In this document: positions 46,609 to 59,616 of the stretch, in pieces
How positions within the stretch are numbered: position 1 is the first letter of the stretch
Layout: every line of letters begins with the position of its first letter
Origin: Cannabis sativa
Lineage: Eukaryota; Streptophyta; Magnoliopsida; Rosales; Cannabaceae
NCBI RefSeq assembly: GCF_029168945.1
Contig: NC_083602.1
Span: 11,715,850-11,779,849, forward strand
Reading direction: 5' to 3'
DNA length: 64,000 nucleotides
Position numbers and translations under genes: made by a program
Notes under the pieces: generated by a model
Seen by the model: the letters and a program-made list of their open reading frames with translations, nothing else
Databases searched by the model: none
Told to the model about the DNA's origin: nothing

Positions 46609-47919
46609 GTCATATGGGTGAAACAAGAAGATTACATAAACAAGATTACTTTGTCTTTCGCTAATCGAAGCATCGTTGGATTCGTATTTATAAACGAAAT
46701 TATCCTTATTCCTCTTCGCTTATTCATTTCGAATTAGCTCAATAATATATCATTGGATGAATGGTCTATAAATCATTTCATGTCATTATATTTTCTCTTA
46801 AGAAATTAAATGACGCTTATGATTATAATCCCGAAATTCTATTCCCAATTGATATAAATCCTCAATCTTAGAAATCTCCTACTTGTATGGGCAAATCTGA
46901 CTTAGAGTTTGTATTAGTAGTGCTGGTCCAAGAAAGAATTACTCATCATATTTGGTTGAATTTAAGTCTTTGACTTTAATTTTAGAATCCAAAACAGAAA
47001 TTTTCTTATATTTCTAATTCCAAATACAATACAGTTACACTTTCTCAAGTGTTTAATATCCATCTTCTATTAATGGATTAAAACTGTATGGAATATGAGT
47101 TAGGTATTCTGTGACCAGGATCCACTTGAAGTATTCTAAGAACTCTTTGATGTAACTAAACTTAAGTCATCAAAAGACACTACCACATTTTTTTTAATCT
47201 ATGACATTTGTATCTTGTTCATAATGGATTTGACAAGATCAATCTCTGCAAAGAGTTAATATGCCTATATCCACTGAAAGTAGTTCATCTCATTCGCAGA
47301 TGGATGTACATTCAGGGGTGGATATGAGTTTTTTGTTGTATTCTTAAAACGATAACTCTAGATTATACTTTTTAGCAAAGAAATTTGAAATGTTTGAAAA
47401 ATTTCATTAATTTCTAGCAATGGTTAAAACCATTAAGGTAAGTAATTAAAGATCTTGCGAACTGATAGGGGTGGAGAAATAGTTAGTAGATATGCAGTTC
47501 AAAGATCATTAAATTGATTTTTGAATTATATCCAAACTTACCTCCCCAGAAATTTCGAGTTGCATGTTGATGATTAGTTACTAGTCGTTGCCTAAATCCT
47601 TCTATGGTAATACAATTTCAGAATGATGTAATGGTTGGCTACTTAATGTAAATCATTACTAGATTCATGGATGACCTAATCAAAATCTTAAGAAAAGCTA
47701 GAACGGTTAACCATGATTTCTTAGCTATTCTAAGTGATTAGGGGTGGACCATCCCATTGTCAATAGATAAGAAAGTGTTTATTCAAACAAATACTACTTT
47801 TTTAAGAAAATGACTAAGTCTGAAAAACAAGTAGCAAATAAAGGAGATATTTAATTCTTGATTCCAAAAGTGTTCTATCATCTTATTTAACATATGATGA
47901 TCCCACTGCCTCTGTTGTC

Positions 47920-48165
47920 TTGTCACAACCGAAGAGGTCAATACCATTTAGTTTTCTTCGACATAATTCACGGTACCTTGTCGTAGTGGGAGAGTTTCTA
48001 GGAACTCACCTTCTTATGACTTGGGAGACACTACTGATTAAAATCCATTGTGAGTTTAAACAAGTAATGGATTGTCAAGATAAGAAACTAAGAAGAAAGC
48101 CAATAGAACTATGGTTTAATCCATTCACATGGAATAACCTAAAGTTTTCTATTACAAGGACATAA
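47920..48165 (+). pseudogene. Linker ORF of L3 (counterpart of 8259-8561)
   Basis: This 81-residue ORF carries IPFSFLRHNSRYLVVVGEFL and the EFKQVMDCQDKKLRRKP segment, almost identical to the ORF in L1 and L4. It lies between integrase and RNase H remnants and is best read as a decayed inter-domain segment of copia pol. Confidence 0.5.
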
Positions 48166-49115
48166 AAGGAAATTTTAGTTAATAAGTCTATTCTATGGAC
48201 TTAACAAACTTCCTGTTCCTAGTATTATAGGTTTGAGTTTACCTAAACCTATGGCTTGTGGTATACCTGGTAATTACTTACTCTAATGCAAGCAACTTAC
48301 TTTAGTAAGATGCTGAAGCATTTTCTTTCTAATGGCAATCTATAGAAGCTTCACAACTTCTTAGGTATAGATTTTATTTATCTAAGGAAAAGTCTTAACT
48401 ATTCCAGAAAAGATAAAGCCATGAAAGAATTTCTTATATCAACAGTGAGAGGTCTTAGATATGCTTTTGTATGCCTTAGACCAGACACCTGCTGTTGAGT
48501 GGGAGTAATGAGTAGGTATCAGATTAATCCAGGAGAAGAACATTGGAAGACAATCAAGTAAATCTTAAGATTAAGAAGAGGAACTATATGTTAGTCTATA
48601 AGAGTGTGTTTAAAACTCTTAGACTACACCATATCAGATTTCGAAATTTGCCTTTGTGCTAGTAAATCTTTCTGATAAGATGGTGGTTACTCTGGGGGTG
48701 GAATAGTGATTTTGGAGAAGTGTAAAAACCTATCTGAAGTCTCTAGGTCTACCAGAGAGGGACTGAATGTTAAGGTTGCAGGAAAGGTTCTTATTCAGTC
48801 TAAGAAAAGTTCTATACATTTTTGGCATCAATCCAAATTGCCTTAAACTACTAGTGTTAATTTCCTGATTAACCAAATGTAGCTGCCAAAGATATAGAAT
48901 CCAGTATCCCAAGAGAGTAGACATATAGAGAGGAATTTCACATTATCAATGATTTTGTGATTAAGGAAGAGTAATAGTGGAGAAAAGGTTGTGGTTAATT
49001 CAACCTTTCAGATCCTATTACGAGGAGTTTACTACTACTACACTTGATTTGTATATCGAGGTGTTGAGATTATTTGAAACGCACTTTTTGTTTTATATTA
49101 GTGCAAGTGGGAGTT

Positions 49116-50994
49116 TGTTGGGTTTTATGCCCTAAATAAAACTCATTTCAATATAATCAGATTTACTTATTAATATAGATCATAAATAACATTTAATGTT
49201 GCATGGTTCACATGATTTATTTCATGATTATATGTACATAATGTATAAATTCATCTGAAACCCTTTTCACATACTTGATCCTGTTTATTGTGCCGTCAAC
49301 ACATTGGAAAGTAAACATGACTATGTGAATAAGTTTCCTAGATTTATCAGACACAGGGTTTTACTGATATGATAATCTACAACAAGAGTTTACTTGTATT
49401 TGGAGAAATACTATGTTCTTTCCAGAACATTAGTTAAAGTAAAGCTCAGGTTGGATGCATGGAGTATGCATCAGAAGGGACCGATATTGAACTTTGACTT
49501 AGATTTAATTAAACTTACCGTAAAATCTATTCAAGTCAATATCCCCTAGTTGATCCTAGATCAAATGATCTTAATCCTGTTATGATTAGGCTCAATCTTG
49601 AAAGGCTATTCGTGTTCCTTGAATTGTTAGTTAAGCCTACCTTTTGGTCAGGGTGATACGTACTTTTTGGGAACACGGTAGTGCAATTGAGTGGGAGCGC
49701 TATCATAAACATGGAATCTATAGCTTCTATCTGACGAATAGTAAGCAAAGGATGATCTCCTTCGAGCTTGACCAAACGAACATAAATGGTGGAGTACTCA
49801 TTTCACATAAGCTGAAATATCATTTATACGGGGTCAAGTGTTTTAAGGAATAAATACATTGTAGGGTGTAACGGTAATTTAATCCCTTTACAGTGTAGAT
49901 CATTCATATAGAGGATCATTGATCACATTAGGATTATAACAATGGATAACTAATGATGTGTCTATATGGTGGAACATATAGAGCATTCTATATACTGAGA
50001 GTGCAATTCTAAGTTCTATGCGTGGATTCAACGAAGAATTAATAAGTTAGTGAATTTTAGTGCTAAATTCTTGATCTACTTATTGGAAGCTCGGTTATAT
50101 AGACCCATGGTCCCCCCACTAGTTGAGATAATATTGCTTGTAAGACTCATGTAATTGGTTTTGATTAATCAATTATAATTCTCAAATTAGACTATGTCTA
50201 TTTGTGAATTTTTCACTAAGTAAGGGCGAAATTGTAAAGAAAGAGTTTATAGGGGCATATTTGTTAATTATGATACTTTGTATGGTTCAATTAATAAATA
50301 TGATAAATGACAATATTATTTAATAATTATTTATAGTTATTAAATAGTTAGAATTGGCATTTAAATGATTGAATTAGGAAATTGGCATTTTTGAGAAAAT
50401 CAGATACAAAAGGTGTTAAAATTGCAAAATTGCAAAGCCCAAGGCCCAATCCACTAAGTGTATGGCCGGCCACCTATGTAGCTATTTTAAGTTGATTTTT
50501 TCATTATTTTAATGCCATATAATTCAAATCTAACCCTAGTGGAATGCTATAAATAGATAGTGAAGGCTTCAGGAAAAACACTTCTTCTGATTCAGAAAAA
50601 CTGAGCCTTCTCTCTCCCTATCTTTAGCTGCCACTTCTTCTCTTCCTTCTTGATAATTTCGAAATCCTTAGTGATTAGAGTAGTGCCCACACACATCAAG
50701 TGATACCTCAATCATAGTGAGGAAGATCGTGAAGAAAGATCATCAACAAAGGAGATTCAGCATCAAAGATTCAGAGAAAGAGATCCAGGTTCAGATATTG
50801 ATAATGCTCTGCTACAGAAAGGAATCAAGGGCTAGATATCTGAATGGAAGGAGTCATTATATTCCGCTGCACCCAATGTAAGGTTTCTTAAACTTTATAT
50901 GTGTTTAATTTATCGTTTTAGAAAGTTCTTATTTAGGATGTTAATAAACATACTTGTGAGTAGATCTAAGATCCTGGTAAAATAATTTCCAACA
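49116..50994 (+). repeat. 3' LTR of element L3
   Basis: It is 1,879 bp, starting TGTTGGGTTTTATGCC and ending AATTTCCAACA. It has an intact TATA candidate CTATAAATAG at 50547-50556. It shares subfamily variants with the L2 LTR, including GGCCGGCCA near 50464 and CTTTAGTGATTAGAG-type sequence near 50675. The outer flank is TGTAT. Confidence 0.9.
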
Positions 50995-51728
50995 TGTATT
51001 TCCATATTGATCTTGGTTGATCTGATATTAGTCGGTAACATATTATTTGCTCATAGTGGAACCTCTTAGATGAATTGGAGAAGGCCATTGATTAGGCCAA
51101 ACCATTATAAACTGGTGGTTGTCTGCCTGCGTTTTGATTTAATTGATTAGGAAGATCTGGAGCATTTAAATTCAAATGCTTGCACAGATCTAATTGTCTA
51201 CAATTTAAATACCACATAAATTGGGGTCGCAACACATTTCATTTTTTTGGTCATAATTGCTTACTGACCTTGTTCTTGAATAGCTTTCGGATTGATAACT
51301 TTAAGAGTTGATGATGCTCTTTTGGTCATTTCTATAATAATGTTGTGAATCTTCCTCATCTCATGCTCTCTTGTCATGTAAATGAGTTCTACTCGATCTA
51401 CTTTGCCCACGGGTCCTTGACAATGATCCACTAGGATCTGTACTCGACCCTGTCTCTTGTGGTTCCTCTTGCACTAGCCTTCATCTTGAAAAGAGATTTG
51501 ACACACGCCCTTTACTTAGGTAAGTGTATGTGCTGTCTCTATCATTGTGATTAAGCCTTTGCGGATGTCTAGGTGGTCGACCTATTCCAGGCTGATTTCT
51601 TATATTTCTTGCATCATGCTGAGAAAATCCTTGGTTCCATGTTGTGCCAGCCTGGTATTTGCATTCATGCGAGAAGATTCTAGATTATCAAGTTGTACAT
51701 TCCCATGGCTTTCATATCCACGGGAAGT
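50995..51728. other. Unassigned stretch between L3 and L4
   Basis: It is less AT-rich than its neighbours. Minus-strand frames give short hydrophilic, Ser/Arg-rich pieces (for example SSTDPSGSLSRTRGQSRSSR near 51350-51420) reminiscent of a retrotransposon gag but too broken to assign. It may be the remains of a Ty3-gypsy element into which L3 and L4 inserted. Confidence 0.3.
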
Positions 51729-53532
51729 TCCTAATATGAATTCTAAAACAATGAAAAAAAAAAACACATAAGAGTTTAAGAAAACCTTACATTGGGTGCA
51801 GCGAAATATAATGACTCCTTCCATTCAGATCTCTAGCCCTTGATTCCTTTCTGTAGCAGAGCATAATCAAGATCTGAATCTGGATCTCCTTCTCTCCTTC
51901 TTTGATGCTGATTTTCCATAGTCTTACATACTATGATTGAGGTACCACTTGATGTGTGTGGGCACTACTCTATCACTCAAGGGTTTCGAAATTGTAGAGA
52001 GGAAAAGAGAGAGAAAGTGGCGTGTAGGCTTTTTCTGAAAGAAACAAATGTGCAAAGTTATGAGTTTCCTGAAGCCAACACTTTCTATTTATAGAATGCC
52101 CTCTAGGTTTAGGTTAGAATTGTGTGGCATTAAAATAATGGAAAAATAAAATGGTAAAAGCCTATGCATAGTGGGCGGCCCATAAAAGGAAATTGGGCCT
52201 CACTTTGCAACTTTCCCATTTTGTTATTTTCCATTCCCATTTTCTTAAAAATGCCAATTTTTCAATTTAACCATTCAAATGCCAATTCTAATTATTTAAT
52301 AACTTAAAAATAATTATTAAATAATATTGCCATTTAATGTATTTATTAATTTATACATATAAAGTATCTTAATTAATCAATAAACCTAGAATCTCTTTTC
52401 TTTATAATTTCGCCCTTGCTTAGTGAAAATTCATAAAGTAGACATAGTCTAACTTTTAGAATTATAATTGATTAATTAAAATCAATTAACTGAGTCTTAC
52501 AAGAAATATGGTCTCAACTAGTTTGGGGACCATGGGTCTATATAACCGAGCTTCCAATAAGTCGAACAGAATTTACCAAGTAAATTCCCTAACTTATTAA
52601 TCCCTTATTGAATCCACTCTTAGAACTTGGAATTGCACTCTCAGTCATATTGAACGCTCTATATGTTCCACGATATAGATACGTCATTACTTATCCATTG
52701 TTATAATCCTAATTTGATCAATGATCCTATATATAGATGATTTACACTGTAAAGGGATTAAATTACCGTAACACCCTACAATGTATTTTATCCTTAAAAC
52801 ACTTAACCCTGTATAAATGATATTTCAGCTAAGTGAAATGAGTACTCCACCATTTATTTTCATTTGGTTAAGCTCGAAGGAAATCATCCTTTACTTTCTA
52901 TTCGCCAGATAGAAGCTATAGATTCCATATTTATGTTAGCGCTCCGACCCAATTGCACTACCGTGTTCTCAAAATGTACGTATCACCCTGACCCAAAAGT
53001 AGGCTTAACTAACAAATCAAAGAACACGAATAACACTCTTCAGATCGAACCTAATCATATCAGGATTCAGATCATTTGATCTAGGATCAACAGGTGATAT
53101 TGAATTGAATAGATATTACGGTAAATTCTAATATATCTAATCAAAGTTCAATATCGGTCCCTTCCGATGTATACTCCATACATCCGATACTTGTAAACTT
53201 TGCCAATGTCCTGGAAAGGACATAACACTTTTCCAAGGTGTAAGAATACCTATCGCTGATTATACCATGTCAGTCTAAATCCAGTGTTCTGACAAATTAG
53301 GGAATAAACTTTCGAACATATAATTATGATTATATTCCACTGTGCTGACAACACTATAATCTTTAACAAATTCATATGTTCTGGACTTAAATAGAATTCA
53401 TACATTATATATATATATAATCATGAAATAAATCATGTGAACCATGCAACATAAAATGTTATTTCTGATCTTTAGTAATAAGTAAATCTGATTATATTGA
53501 AATGGGTTTTATTTAGGGCACAAAACCCAACA
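51729..53532 (-). repeat. 3' LTR of element L4 (outer end missing)
   Basis: It starts mid-LTR with TCCTAATATGAATTC, matching 59672 in the partner, and ends CAAAACCCAACA. The TATA candidate is intact at 52085-52094. The junction on the left is with unassigned sequence. Confidence 0.88.
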
Positions 53533-54526
53533 AACTCCCACTTGCACTAATATAAAACAAAATGTGCATTTCAAATAATCTCAACACCTTGATATACAAA
53601 TCAAGTGTAATAGTAGTAAACTCCTCGTAATAGGATCTGGCAGGTTGAATTAAACACAACCTCTTCTCCACCATTACTCTTCCTTAATCACAAAATCCTT
53701 GATAATGTGAAATTCCTCTCTATATGTCTACTCTCTTGGGATACCGGATTCTATACTTTTGGCAACTACTTCTTGGTTATTCAGGAAGTAACACTAGTAG
53801 TTAAGGCAAGTTGGAACGGTGCCACAAATGTATAGATTTTTCCTTAGATTGAATAAGTACCTTTCCTGCAACTTTAACATTCAGTCTCTCTCTGGTAGAC
53901 CTAGAGACTTCAGATAGGTTTTTACACTTCTCCAAAATCGCTACTCCACCCCTAGAGTAATCACTATCTTATCAGCAGACTTTCTAGCACAAAGGCAAGT
54001 CTCGAAATTTGATGTGGTGTAGTCTAAGAGTTTTAAACACACCCTTATTGACTAACATATATTTCCTCTCCTCAATCTTAAGATTTACTTGATTATCTTC
54101 CAATGTTCCTCTCCTGGATTAATCTGATACCTACTCATTACTCCCACTCAACAGCAGGTGTCTGGTCTAAGGCATACTAAAGCATATCTGAGACCTCTCA
54201 CTGTTGATTTAAGAAATTCTTTCATGGCTTTATCTTTTCTAGAATAGTTGAGACTTTTCCCTAGATAAATAAAATCTATGCTTAGAAGTTGTGAAGCTTC
54301 TATAAATTGCCATTGGAAAGAAAATACTTCAGCATCTTACTAAAGTAATTTGCTTGCATTAGAGTAAGTAATTACCAAGTATACCACAAGCCATAGATTT
54401 AGATAAACTCAAACCTATAATACTAGGAACAGGAAGTTTTGTTGAGTCCATTGAATAGACTTATTGATGAAAATTTCCTTTTATGTCCTTGTAATAGAAA
54501 ACTTTAGGTTACTCCATGTGAATGGA

Positions 54527-54787
54527 TCAAACTATAGTTCTCTTGGCTTTTCTTCTTAGTTTCTTATCTTGACAATCCATTACTTGTTTAAACTCACAAT
54601 GGATTTTAATCACTAGTGTCTTCCAAGCCATAAGAAGGTGAGTTCCTAGAAACTCTCCCACTACGAAAAGGTACCGTGAACTATGTCTAAGAAAACTAAA
54701 TGGTATTGACCTCTTCGGTTGTGTTAAGACAACAGAGGCAGTGGGATCATCTTGTAAAGAAAGATGATAGAACACTTTTGGAATCAA
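54527..54787 (-). pseudogene. Linker ORF of L4 (counterpart of 8259-8561)
   Basis: This 86-residue ORF shares HSSRYLFVVGEFLGTHLLMA and EFKQVMDCQDKKLRRK with L1 and L3, but its C-terminus diverges by a frameshift (ending AKRTIV). The shift argues against selection for the peptide. Confidence 0.5.
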
Positions 54788-57700
54788 GAAAAATTATCTC
54801 CTTTATTTGCTACTTTATTTACAGACTTAGTCATTTTCTTAGAAAAGTAGTATTTGTTTAAACAAATACTTTCTTGTCTAGTGGGTCCACCTAATCACTT
54901 AGAATAGCTAACAAACATGCAAACCAGGGTTAGCAGTTCTAGCTTTTCTTAAGATTTCGATTAGGTCATCCATGAATCTAGTAATGATTTACATTAAGTA
55001 TACAACCATTGCATCATTCTGAAATTATATTACCATAGAAGGATTTAGGGAACGACTAGTAACTAATCATCAATATGCAAATCGAATTTTCGGGGAGGTA
55101 AGTTTGGATATAATTGAAAATCAATTTAATGATCTATGAACTGCATATCTACTAACTTTTTCTCCACCCCTATCAGTTCACAAGATCTTTAACCACTTAC
55201 CTTAATGATTTATCACCATTGCTAGAAATTCATGAAATTTTTTAAGCATTTCAAATTTCTTTTTGCATAAGGTAAAATCTAGAGTGATCGTTTTAAGAAT
55301 ACAACGAAAACTCATATCCACCCCTGAATGTAAATCCATCTGCGAATGAGATGAACTTAATTTCAGTGGATATAGGCATATTAACTCTTTGCAGAGAATG
55401 ATCTTGTCAAAACCACTATTAACAAGATACAAATGCCATAGATTTATAAAATATGTGGTTGTATCTTTTGATGACTTAAGTTTAGTTACATCAAAGAGTT
55501 CTTAGAATAGTGCAAGTGGATTCTGGTCATAGAATACTAAACTCATACAGTTTGATTCCATTGAAAGAAAATGGTTATTAAACACCTGTGAAAGTGTATC
55601 TGTATAATGAGTAATTCTTTCTTGGACCACCACTACTAATTTAACTCTATGATTGGTTTGCCCATAAAAGTAGGAGATTTTAAGATCGAGAATTTATATC
55701 ATTTCGGGATAGAATTTCGGGAATATAATCATATTCGTCATTTAATTTCTTAAGAGAAAATATAGAATGACTTTATATGATTTATAGACCATTCATCCAA
55801 TGATATGACATTGAGTTAATTCGAAATGAAGAAGCTAAGAGGAATTAGTATAATTTCGTTTAAATAAGAATCCAACGATGCTCCGATTAGCGAGAGTCAA
55901 AGTAATCTTATTTACACAATCTTCTTGTTTCATATTGTAAAATACTAGTCTAAGGTGTCATCAATTGATGAACAGCTAGATGTTGCATATACAATATTTA
56001 TCTTTCGAGATCTGATACTATTATGTTAGTCTAATGGTGAAAATCCATTAGGGATTTATCTCATTAGAAAAACAAACCAAGTTAGACCAACAATGAAGAT
56101 TCGAAATTAAACTACAATTTAATAACAGAAAATAACATGGTTCAATGTAAATTCATTCACAATTCAAAAATTAATAATCACATAGCAAGTAGGAAGACAA
56201 GTGAAAATACTAAAACATACAATCCTAAATAATTTCCAAGGTCTTCAACAAACTGATATCAGTGTCCCGTTTAGGCGAGAGTCAGTGATACCATCCATTG
56301 AATAGAGTTGTCAGCTCATCTAAAATAATAAACATTCTAGCAACCTTTTATTCGATCAAGATTGGAATCCGCGTTGTCCCGTTTAGGCGAGAGTCAAGAC
56401 TATTCTATCTTATGAGCTTCCACCATTATTTCATATTCTTGCAAGTCTTATACCGTCGCCACCATTAGGGTGATCAATACTATATAAAAAACCTACAAGA
56501 TTACTTATCTTTCGAGATTAAGCGGTGCTAACTTGCTAATGAACGTTCCTCCATTAGGGAGGATTACTCACTAAAACAATAGCTATGTAAAACCAACAAT
56601 GGAGATCGAACATTCTAATAATAAAGCTCCTTATTTAATGAAAGTTGTATTTTCTTCTGAAACTTATTTTAATTTATTTATTTTAAATACATATATTTAT
56701 TTAATTAAAATTTCCAATTTAAAATGAAAAATTCTAAATATAAATTTTAATGTAATATTTATAAATTATACTTAGATGGATATGAAAATAACGTGAATTA
56801 TTTCCATCTTAGTAATAATTTCCATAAATATTTAGAAAAATATGCAATTTAAGTTATTTCAAAATTAATTTAAATTAATTTACAACTCAAATTTAATTTT
56901 CTATAAATATATATTGCATTTGTGTATAAGAATACTACTTTCGATAATGCTTTAAAATAAAATAAAATAAATCCTGAAAAAATTATCTTAATTTTATGTT
57001 GGCCCAAAATTAATTAAAATTAATTTACAACAAAAATATAATTTTCCTATTTAATTAAATATTTAAGAAAAATTTCACATATTTAAGTATCATGATGAAT
57101 ATCAACTTAAATATTAATTTTTTATTTAATTAAATACACTAGAAAAATACTTCAAGCAAAACAGATAATAACTATCTAGACTTTCATTGACTAATTAATT
57201 CAATTTCTAATTATAATATATTTTAGTTCATTTATTTTAATTAATCATTAAATGAAAAAATCATTGATTTAATTTGGTCCAAAATTAAAATAAATAATTT
57301 TCAACTTTAATCTATTTTTCAAATAAAATTCGAAATTTCTGCATTAAATAAATGCAATTTCGAAATTGTGGGAAAAAGATTAATAAAATAAAATAAAATA
57401 TATTTTGAAAATTATTCAAAAATAAGTTATTCTGAAATAAGATTCCAAACTTGGAATAATTTTTAACTTTAATTAAATAACATGAAAATAACAATATTTA
57501 AGTATCATGATGAAAATCAACTTAAATATTAAATTTTCAATTTAATTAAATGTATTAAATTCAAGAAATAAATAATTAAGTATAGAGGAAACTTAATTAT
57601 TAATTCTAGTTTAATACTAGGAAAATATACTAAACTTAGATTGTACCAAAATTAATTATGAAACAATTAATTTCACAATCAATGATATTTTCCTATTTAA

Positions 57701-59616
57701 TATTAAAAATAATAACTAGTATAGAAATAAATATCTAGAATATATATCATTAACAAAGTGTTTTTCTAAAATTAACTTTAAAATATTAAATGAAAAATAA
57801 ATTTCATGTATTTTAAAAGTTAATTATGTTGCTATTTCAATTTTAATTAGGTTAGACTAATATAATTAACCTAATACAATTATTTAAATAAGGCAAATGG
57901 GCCTTCACAATTGGGGTAGTTCATATGAGGGGGAGCTGGGTTCAGTATGTCGTACCCACTTCTATTGGCCCCCAACTCTCACATAAGGCCCAAAAGAGAG
58001 GAATTTAACCTTTAAATAAACAATTGTTATTCATTGAGTAAGCCCAAATCTAATTGGGCCTAAATAAAATTACTTATGTCAAATTTTATTTTAGCAACCT
58101 AGTCCATTTACTTAGTAAAACTTAAATGGGCTTCATATATGCATCTAAGCCCAATAGCAAACATATAGGCTCACACAGGTCAAATGATTTGGATGGGCCC
58201 TATCATGTTACTAGGTTTACACAGATGAAAGAAGTACAAAATTTCCTTGTTACAAATTATTTATAAGATCTATTGACAATTGGACTATGATTAAAATCAG
58301 ATCATTGGATCTGTCAACAAGTTAATTATAGTAATTTAGATCAAATAAATAATAGGTTTGTAAAAAAAAATTGAATAAACAAACATTGTCCATGTAACAG
58401 ATGTGAAATAAGATATTAATATAATTAAATTATTATTCTTAAACTAACCAATTAAATCTTGAAAATTTAGGGTTGTTAAAACAAACCCTAAAAATCTCAA
58501 AAAAAGGAAACTAATTTTAAAATATCTAGGTTTATTTGAATCAAATTAAATTAAATATCAAATAAGATCAATGATTTGAAAGAAAGAATCTTCAATATCA
58601 CTTCTTCAATATCACTTTCAGATCTTATAATTTAGTAAAATTAAAGTAATAAAATAAACCAATTTTAAAATAGATTTGGTTAGATAATTATTATTTTAGG
58701 AATAAAATAATTAATAAATAATAATTACCATAATTAAATGTCAAAATATCTCAAATTAAGCAATATTCAAATTTCTACAAAATATCTAAGTTATTTAAAT
58801 ATTTAAGATATGATTTATAAATTTCCAATAAGGAAAAAAATGATATATATAGAAAAATATCATATTTAAACTTATAATTTATAAATAATTAAATATTTAA
58901 CAAAATAATAAATTTTGAATTTGAAAATATTATGGTAAGTGTATCTATAAAAATATCTATGTTAATTTCAAATTTATTAATTATTTAATTTGTCATATAA
59001 AATAATTTTAATATAATATTTTAAATAAAAAGACAAAGTTATCTTTTGATTTAAAATATGTTAAATATCAAAATTTTTAATCTTGTAATTAAATAATAAA
59101 TAAATATTAAAGAAGTTAACAAATTTTTAAATCTCACCATAATAGGAAATATTTAAAATTGAAAATATTCCAAATGAGAAATATTTGAAAAAAGGAAATA
59201 TTTCAAATTGAAAATATTTCAAATTGGAAAAATCTAAAATTGGAAAAATGGGATTTTGGGAAACAATCCCATAAAAAATTAGATTTTTGGGAAAAAAAAA
59301 ACCCAAAAAATCGCAATTGATGCACCCACTCGACAGCCTTGAATCCCGATTTTCCAAAATTCATAACTTTTTCAATTTTTATCGGAATCGAGTTCCGTAA
59401 AAAACAAAATTGCTTAATTTTTCACAAGAAATCCAAATAAAATATTTTCAAAAATAGAAAAATTATTTTTCATGGAAAAAATTCGTACAACATATACATT
59501 CATCACATAAGCACATAAACAAACATGAAACTATCCAAATCAACACAAAACATATAAAACATCGTTTTAATTCATATTACATGAAAGTTAATCATTCCCA
59601 TGGCTCTGGTGCCAGT

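Larger units (their letters stand above)
46619..50994 (+). mobile_element. Truncated family-L element L3 (3' half of interior plus 3' LTR)
   Basis: From about 46619 (GAAACAAGAAGATT) the sequence is the complement of the L1 interior near 9808 and runs to the polypurine tract and an LTR at 49116-50994. The element therefore reads on the plus strand. It carries the same decayed copia pol: a GVDMSF and KKFEMFEKFH stretch, LKILRTDRGGE (47446-47478), the linker ORF (47920-48165), and the RNase H boundary TCC-stop-VGVMSRYQINPGEEHWKT with TGA at 48496-48498. The 5' LTR and 5' half of the interior are missing. The left edge is joined to the broken copia LTR. Confidence 0.88.
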
